Shown here one piece after another: positions 57,600 through 64,000 of a stretch of 64,000 bases of DNA. The DNA is taken from assembly GCA_050084515.1 (NCBI GenBank), contig CM114272.1, positions 49,786,001-49,850,000 of the forward strand, written 5' to 3'. The notes beneath the pieces are model-generated. The model saw only the letters and a program-made list of their open reading frames with translations, did no database searches and was not told where the DNA came from. The DNA comes from Blasia pusilla (Eukaryota > Marchantiophyta > Marchantiopsida > Blasiales). The translations under genes were made by a program, and so were the position numbers. Within the stretch, counting starts at the first letter, position 1; every line of letters begins with the position of its first letter.

Positions 57600-58650
57600 T
57601 ACATCCATTGTGCCTAAGGAATCATAGTGAGAGGTGGTGTCAGGCATACAATGTGCCATCCACTCAAACATCCATTATAAACTAGCATAGTGGTTTCACC
57701 TCAGAAAGATCCATACAACAGACAACGTAAGCCTACATGTACTATTGCTAACCTCAAGTCAACTTTTCCATTAATGTTAGGAAGATGATATCATGCACAA
57801 TTACACATATGAGCCTTCCAAACTATTCCATCACATCCCTCCAATAAGAGAACATCGGATGGAAAGGTATTCCTTATGCACTTTCAAGATAGTGTGCTCA
57901 ACTATAACATCCAACTTTGTAGGTGACATTTGTTGTAGGTAGACATAGTCTCCTTAATGAAACCTTTGAATTATCGATCGATAATCTTTGCCTCAAATAG
58001 TTGCATATCTCAACGTATCCCAATGTTGTGCAATAGCCAAGTTTTTAGATACCATAGGCATGACTCTCTGAAATATCGCAACCTATTGAGAATGTGCTCC
58101 TATCTATACATAAGAATGATTGAGGTTCAACATCTCATCAACATAAATGACCATACGTAAATTAGATTGTTGTCTATAGAGCAGAAAATAAGGTAAGACG
58201 GATGCCAAGGATATTTATGTGCTAAACATGTATCCGATCGCCAACCAAGGCAACTATAGGACTCAATCTCATGGTTGCACAAAAATAGACAAGTTCGGAG
58301 ATGTCCATGGACATGGATTTCAAGAGGTGGGACCCACACTTTATAGTTCATGATGGAAGGTAGGACAAGGGTAAGTGGGGCAATAAGGGGGAGGAAGAAA
58401 CAAGAAAGTATGGAACACACAAAAAAGTGGGGGGAATGAGAAAGAAGGGGAAGATAGGGCCCATATGGACAAGTCCTTCTATAGGATGAACGGAAGTCTA
58501 CGGACATGGCCATTTCCGTAGACAAGGACTTTGTCCATATGCAACCTTGCCAAATTTTCTAGATGACCTCTTTGCAAGCCATACTTGTGCAACATACTCG
58601 CTATTTGGACAACTTGCTATGCTAGTCCATCTTTCTTAAGATGATCTCTT
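57600..58650 (-). mobile_element. Gypsy integrase C-terminus with PHD finger (copy C)
   Basis: Minus-strand sequence carries the integrase C-terminal region and ends with GLRCLLYGS, TTMLVYNGCLSGWHIVCL, TPPL and WMYPIY at about 57610-57740. The GWHIVCLTPPL part keeps the Trp, His and Cys that are broken in copies A and B. About 250 bp (58290-58540) of unrelated sequence interrupts the integrase. Confidence 0.65.
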
Positions 58651-59641
58651 GAACTGGTGCAATGTTTAATCAATGTTTGCTAAAAAAAGACTTGCTACTC
58701 CCTATGAAACTCTTTATCTTGGTTTGTCAACACCTCCGATGTTTTGCCATATTGATTTGCCATTCAATCTAGGAATACATACTCTATTTCCTCACTTGCT
58801 TTTGTGAAGCGATGCAATTAATTACAACTCTATCCTCTTTGAGAAGTACTTGACCATCACCAACACATAATGAATGAGACACTTTGTTAAAGGTAAAGAC
58901 CTTGCAAAATCCAAACTCTATCTATAGCCTAAATCCATGATGAGTATTGAATGCAACAATGAACAATGTTTCGATGTGATCACACACCATGCATCTGGAA
59001 GCAAATAGATGTATGTATGTTTGCCATGGCATATGTAGTCATGGATGTAGTCTTGATATGGCTAGTGAGTCAAATAAAAAATGACTTTCAAGTCAAATGA
59101 CTCATAGATATAAAGAAATAACTAAAGTGAGATTACATGGCATATTCCAAGATGACATGGATTGAAAGAAGAGTACGTGGAGGCCATGTCAAGGAGGAAA
59201 AGAATATTTAGGGTATGTTTGGCTAGTTAGCGCAAACTCAGTTTGCAAGTGTATACATCGATCGATAAAAATTTTGGAGTCGTAAGAATTGATTTTGGGT
59301 GCAATTGAGATGTTTAGGCCTTGAGTTTGTTCGAAGAAATTTATGAGAGAACAGGTCAAGAAAATGCATAGGATAGGCAACTACATAACATATGGTGATA
59401 CAAAGTAGAGGTGGATGAGAGTAAGGAACATGACCAAGTGTCTCAAGAGGGAATATGGAGCATCATTTCCTCATGGGATCTATATCTAGAAAGGTTGGAT
59501 GACCAACCGGGGTAACTATTTGATGGGAGAAGGATTGACACAATATGGAGCTTCTGTAGGCAGAGAGTATCCTATTGGCAATATTTCTCCATCCATCGTC
59601 CAAAAAAAGCAAGCATTAGCATATTTGAAGGACATATACTA

Positions 59642-59659
59642 CTCCCTCCCTCCCTCCCT

Positions 59660-59747
<88 letters not shown>
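59642..59747. repeat. (CTCC)n/(CT)n microsatellite
   Basis: Six CTCC units pass into an uninterrupted CT run of about 80 bp. It produces long spurious Leu-Ser and Arg-Glu frames. Confidence 0.95.
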
Positions 59748-59751
<4 letters not shown>

Positions 59752-60064
59752 GTTCCTTTGGTTGACGCCTTGATCATGAATTGTGTGAGAAAAAATATAC
59801 TCCGTCGATTTATGAGACCCTTGGATAATCAAGAATTCTTCACTCTACTTGGAGATGCCCACAAAATCTTCAATCAATTGCTCCTAGCCTCTTTGACAGC
59901 TCCTGTCAAACCCCACAAACCGCTCACATGCACACGATATGGCATTTTATTAATTCTCATATTTGGAGGGCTCGATCATTACCTTTATCCATTAGACATG
60001 GCTGTGGTTGCATGCCTTGCCTTGTGTTGTGAGGAATTGCGCATACAAGATTCTTATTGTTCAT

Positions 60065-60500
60065 ATTGTAGGTTCATAAGCACATTGCCCACGTTTATGG
60101 TGGACTAACTTGATGCCACATGAGGTGTTATGGAGGGCGTATACAAGAGTGGAGCGCCCCTCCTATTTGTTGGTGAATTCTATTTGGATCCTAGTTGTCG
60201 ATCACACGTAGTGAGGCATGATGATCGACCATTGTTGATTGTGGTCAATACGATTGGCATGCCACGGGCAACCTTTCCTACCTTGATGAGTTTTCCCGCT
60301 TCGTATGCATATTAGGAGGCAAATTTTTGCTTGGTTTGGGATGACGGGACACAACGGTTGGGGGAGCCCAACGCCAATGAAGGAGAGCAGGCGATGGGGT
60401 TCCCCACAGGAGCGATGGTAGTACCTTCACTATTAGAGTCATCACAACATCATGTCTTGGATCATGCGATGGACCTGAATTGCTTGGCATGGATCATCAA
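60065..60500 (+). pseudogene. C5-methyltransferase-like relic, C-terminal part (Gypsy copy D)
   Basis: Plus-strand frames show VHIVGS, a stop, then AHCPRLWWTNLMPHEVL at about 60070-60125, the motif VIII block seen in copies B and E. Then come WRAYTRVERPSYLLV and, after a frame change, IGMPRATFPTLMSFPASYAY (about 60252-60312). EQAMGFPTGAMVVPSL and HVLDHAMDLNCLAWI (about 60385-60490) correspond to motifs IX-X. The reverse transcriptase of the same element follows about 600 bp later, showing the order methyltransferase then RT. Confidence 0.65.
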
Positions 60501-61109
60501 CTTAATTAGGAGTAGGTGAGCAATGTTGGATGAGGTTACGACATGTCACAACTCTTGTGTTAGTGAGCCCCATTCCTATCGAGACAGTTCACATAGTGGC
60601 TCGGGGTGAGATATATCCAAGCAGATCAACATATCAATGATGATTGGGAGAGACATCCTTGGACTTCTTGGGATGTGTTGGAGGTTTGCCGAGAGATGGC
60701 AGCCATAGCATCGAGTGTGGTTTATGGTTATGCACATGGAAGAGATGAGAGTTTGAAGTTGGTTGCAAGGGGAGCAGTCGAGTCAAGTTGGTCAAGATGG
60801 GATTGCGCCATTGTAACCACGGATACCCGCGCTTGAGAGTCCCACAATAGGCAAAATGGAGACTTGGGAGCCAGATATGGGCCCTAAGTTGAGAGCGGCG
60901 TCAGATATATCAGTTCCTTAGGAGTCATAGGAGTTTTTTGCATTTAGCATACATGATTTGGGTACACTGAAGGCTCCTAGGATCCAAATTGATTTGTCTA
61001 GCAACATACCAATCTTTCAACAACTCTCCAACTACAATGAGATGGAGAGGACCCTCATTTAGAGCACAAAATAAGACTTGGTTGGAGGAGGATTGATAGA
61101 GATGTCGCA
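60501..61109 (+). mobile_element. Gypsy spacer between methyltransferase-like and RT regions (copy D)
   Basis: A plus-strand frame of about 76 codons (WERHPWTSWDVLEVCREMA) and further broken frames. No domain is recognised. It presumably linked the two enzymatic parts. Confidence 0.4.
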
Positions 61110-62270
61110 TGGAGAGTATGCATCTGCCACTATCATGTCCTCAAAGAAGCATGTGCATGGCAACTAGACGGATAGGTAGATGTGTGGATAATACTAACCT
61201 ATCAATCGACAAACAAAGTCTGATAGGTATGCTATGCCCATTCTTGATGAGATCTTTGATGCTATTGCGCATGCAAAGGTCTTTAGTTCATTATATCTAT
61301 GAGCCAAATACGATTAGCTACCAATCAAATTGGAGCACAAGTAGAAAATGACATTTTGGGGCATCGATCCTTACGGGAAGGATTATTTGTACGAGTGGCG
61401 ATTCTTACCATTTGGGTTAAAGAACGCCCAGGAAGAGTTTTAGAGGGTCATGGATACGATCTTGGCAGGTTAGGATTTTGCAAGATGTTACATTGATAAC
61501 ATCGTAGTCTTTAGCGCCACGGTTGGGGAGCATGAGCAACATCTAGAGGAGATGTTTCGACAATGGAAGTTATATGGGCTAAAGCTACATCCAAGCAAGT
61601 GCAAGTTCTTATCTAACCAGATTGAGTACTTTGGACATATGATATACCTAGATGGCCTTGGTGTGTAGTGGATGAAGGTAGAGTCTATCTCACGCATTCT
61701 ATGTCCTATAGATGTGAGTTGAGTTTGTGCATTCATGGGATTGGAAAATTTTTACCGACGATACGCCAAGGGTTTTAGATCAGTTGCGAAGTCACTAACC
61801 TTTGTGACCAAGGTGGACCACGAGTTGCACTAGAGGGATGAGCAAGAGAGAGCATTTTAATTGCTCAAGGACAGGTTGACATTCATGTCTATATTAAGGA
61901 GACCTATCAGGGGGCTTCTTTTCCAATTGCATATTGATTGGAGTATGTTGGGGCTTGGAGCGGTGTTCAACCAACATGACGTTGAGGATAGAGAATTCGT
62001 GGTGGCTTACACTAGTCGCTTGAACAATGTTGTAGAAGAGAAGTATAACTCCTATGAGGGTGAGTGCTTGGCTATAGTGTTGGTTGTCGCACATATAAGG
62101 TGTTACTTATTCGGCAACCCCTTTACCATCATCATTGATCATCAACCACTTAAGTGATTGATGAAGTCCAACAAGCTTATAGGGAAGCTTGCAAGGTGGG
62201 CTCTATTGTTGCACAAGTATGACTTCCAAATGGTACATTGACATGGGTCACTCAACTAGGATGCAGATGG
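61110..62270 (+). mobile_element. Gypsy reverse transcriptase and RNase H relic (copy D)
   Basis: Shifting plus frames show the RT order: RPINRQTKSDRYAMP-like (about 61190-61235), YEWRFLPFGLKNAQEEF (about 61392-61440), YIDNIVVFSATVGEHEQHLEEM (about 61488-61555; N replaces the second catalytic Asp), and LHPSKCKFLSNQIEYFGHMI (about 61586-61645). FYRRYAKGFRSVAKSLT is at the connection. RNase H words (HIDWSMLGLGAVFNQ, FVVAYTSRLNNVVEEKYNSYEGECLAIV) span 61930-62090, and the HQPLK block ends at 62157. Many stops. Confidence 0.85.
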
Positions 62271-63890
62271 TTTGAGTCATAATCCATGCATGAGTCAGCA
62301 AAATGCGATTGGAGCTCGTTGGCATGGAGAGAGCGATGAGGAGTTGGTGCTTGGATGACACGCTTAAGGCTATTTGGGCTTGTTGGCCATAAAAAGCCAA
62401 AGTGTTGAGACTTCAAGGCAAGGTCTAATGGAGAGTCCTTAGATCCAGAGGCTGATGAGGAGGCGATAGGTGGCCGAGATATTTGCAAGGATGGAGGAGT
62501 AGTCTTAGAGTATCTTCGTATTGGCAGTGTCACGAGCATAATGGGAGGTAGAGAGTGGGATTAGATCCTATAGCGAACCAGACAATTTTGGTGAGAGGGG
62601 ACACATGTGTTGCAAGTTTGGGAGGCTGGTAGAGTATGCGTGGTGCCTCATCCCTCACAATAAGCACATTTGTTGCAACATGCCCACGAGGAGTTAGGTC
62701 AATTTGGAGTGAAGTGAATGTATAGCTTGTTCCAGATATGGTATTGGTGGTGAGGTATGCATATTTATGTTCAACGGTTTGTTGCGAGGTACATGGTGTG
62801 TGATCACATCAAGTCATCGTTTAAGGTTTGACTCCATAGTTCCATCTACTGCCGATCATAGGTTTGGATTATAAATGGAGTTTGGATTTTGCAAGACCCT
62901 TACCTTTGAAAAAGCGCCATATTCGTTATGCATTGGTGATGATTGCGTACTTATCGAAGTGGATAGAGTTGATTGCATTGCTTGAAAAAATGAGCCAGGG
63001 AGTAGCAAATGCTTTTCTAGATCGAGTGCTATGTCATTATGGCGCACCAGCTAAGATATTGATAGACGAGAGTACAGAGTCTCACGGGGAATTTGAGGCC
63101 TTGTGTGATCATGGTTGATCGATCATCGCACTACTTTGCAAGATCATCGTGAGGCGGATGGACTAGTGGAGAGAGTTGTACAGATGATGAAGAGAGGTTT
63201 ATGCAAGTATGGCTTGCAGAGGTCACATAGGAGATTGGGACCTATAGTTGCCATGATTGGCGATGGGATACAGATCCAATAGGCATCGTTAGCGTCTTTC
63301 TCAACGTACTTGTTGATTTATGGACAAGGGAAAAATTTACATACGGCCATTCATCAAGATTCTAGTTAGATGTTGAACCTCGATTACCCTAATGTGTGGA
63401 TGAGAGCATGTTCTTGGAGGGCTAAGTTTTTTGAGAGAGTGATGCCCTTGGTATTCGAGAACTTGGCGATTGTGTAGCATCAGAATACGTTGAGGTATGC
63501 AACTATTCGGGGAGGTGGTTATTGATTGACAATCTAAAATTTTCATCAGGGAGACTATGTCTACTTGCAACAGACGATATCTACGACGTTGGATATGATC
63601 ACATGGCACACTATTTGGAGAGTGCGAGGTTTTTTTCCATCTAGTGTTTTCTTATTAGAGGGTTTGGAAGAACCATGTGAGCAACTATGCGCCATGTCAG
63701 CTTCTTAACACTGATGATAAAGGTGATATGAGCTTAGCACTAGTTCTTGCAGGCTTGCGTTGTATGTTGTGTACTCATGGTACAACCACTATGCTAGTCA
63801 ATGATGGCTGTTCCAGAAGATCGCATATGGCATATCTTACGCTACCTCTCACTAGGATTCCTTGAGAACGATATGCCCTAGATGTATATA
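62271..63890 (+). mobile_element. Gypsy integrase and decayed PHD finger (copy D)
   Basis: Plus strand: zinc region (about 62590-62690), core YKWSLDFARPLPL (62868-62905), MIAYLSKWIELIALL, LCHYGAPAKILIDES (63027-63070), a GLVERVVQ block (63165) and the C-terminal region (63400-63660). At 63755-63893 lie CMLC, TTTMLVNDGC, SHMAYLTLPL and, after a frame change, ICPRC before a stop. Two metal ligands are lost, but the final C-x2-C is kept. Pairing with copy A shows the finger is the normal C-terminus of this integrase. Confidence 0.75.
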
Positions 63891-63893
63891 GAG

Positions 63894-64000
63894 TAGATGC
63901 TAGTTAGTTATACATTTTGACTTATCTCTCTCACATGGATGACAAGAAGGGGAATAACGATGGGGCCACATGAGCACCCTAACTTTTTGCTCTTAGCGTC
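63894..64000 (+). mobile_element. 3' non-coding part of Gypsy copy D
   Basis: The ending (ACATGGATGACAAGAAGG..GGGGCCACATGAGCACCC) matches the complements at 22540-22620 and 44930-45000, the sequence between the integrase stop and the polypurine tract in copies A and B. The LTR should lie beyond the window. Confidence 0.6.

Overview
This is a window of nuclear DNA from a land plant. The genes have GT-AG introns, and the recognisable products (a xyloglucan endotransglucosylase/hydrolase with the DEIDFEFLG motif, a near-identical plant SF3B6, a plant-type ZFC3H1-like zinc-finger protein, an SR-like protein, a eukaryotic tRNA-Asp) are plant-like. Long gene-poor stretches full of degenerate Ty3/Gypsy, LINE and Helitron sequence suggest a repeat-rich genome. 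The retroelement type makes a non-seed plant (lycophyte, fern or bryophyte) plausible, but I cannot fix the species.

Layout. 1-3600: no convincing gene; short Helitron-like repeats. 3604-16160 (+): one large gene rebuilt here as 10 phase-compatible exons, encoding a ZFC3H1-like protein of about 3,030 residues (EEGELSSDDE N-terminus, central coiled coil, C-x7-C-x4-C-x3-H finger, HAT/TPR-like C-terminus). 16161-19190: nothing recognised. 19190-26750: LINE fragments and Gypsy pieces (LTRs, gag, integrase, protease, start of a methyltransferase-like domain). 27638-29366 (-): an intact four-exon XTH gene with a tRNA-Asp gene inside its second intron on the same strand. 30480-34430: chromodomain-type Gypsy pol, then pieces of a second Gypsy family. 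35818-35901: an 84-bp perfect palindrome. 36817-40051 (-): a six-exon SR-like gene with a 215-bp Helitron in its last intron. 41392-46190: nested Gypsy debris including a solo LTR. 48444-48651: a second Helitron. 49625-50295: a 180-bp-period tandem repeat. 50620-51935 (-): Gypsy protease plus methyltransferase-like relic. 52510-52887 (+): intact SF3B6. 55831-56012: a third Helitron. 56641-63890: more of the second Gypsy family, including a long plus-strand relic.

The most unusual content is the second Gypsy family. Its broken copies together show gag with a CCHC knuckle, a retropepsin, then a C5 DNA-methyltransferase-like domain, then reverse transcriptase, RNase H and integrase, and finally a PHD-type zinc finger at the integrase C-terminus in place of a chromodomain. 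The methyltransferase-like motifs occur independently in four copies and the PHD finger in four. All copies here are broken. I read the family as a retrotransposon lineage that captured a cytosine methyltransferase and a chromatin-reading finger. The host genes (a nuclear RNA-surveillance scaffold, an SR-like factor and the SF3b subunit SF3B6) share RNA-processing themes but are separated by tens of kilobases of transposon sequence, so I see no functional cluster.
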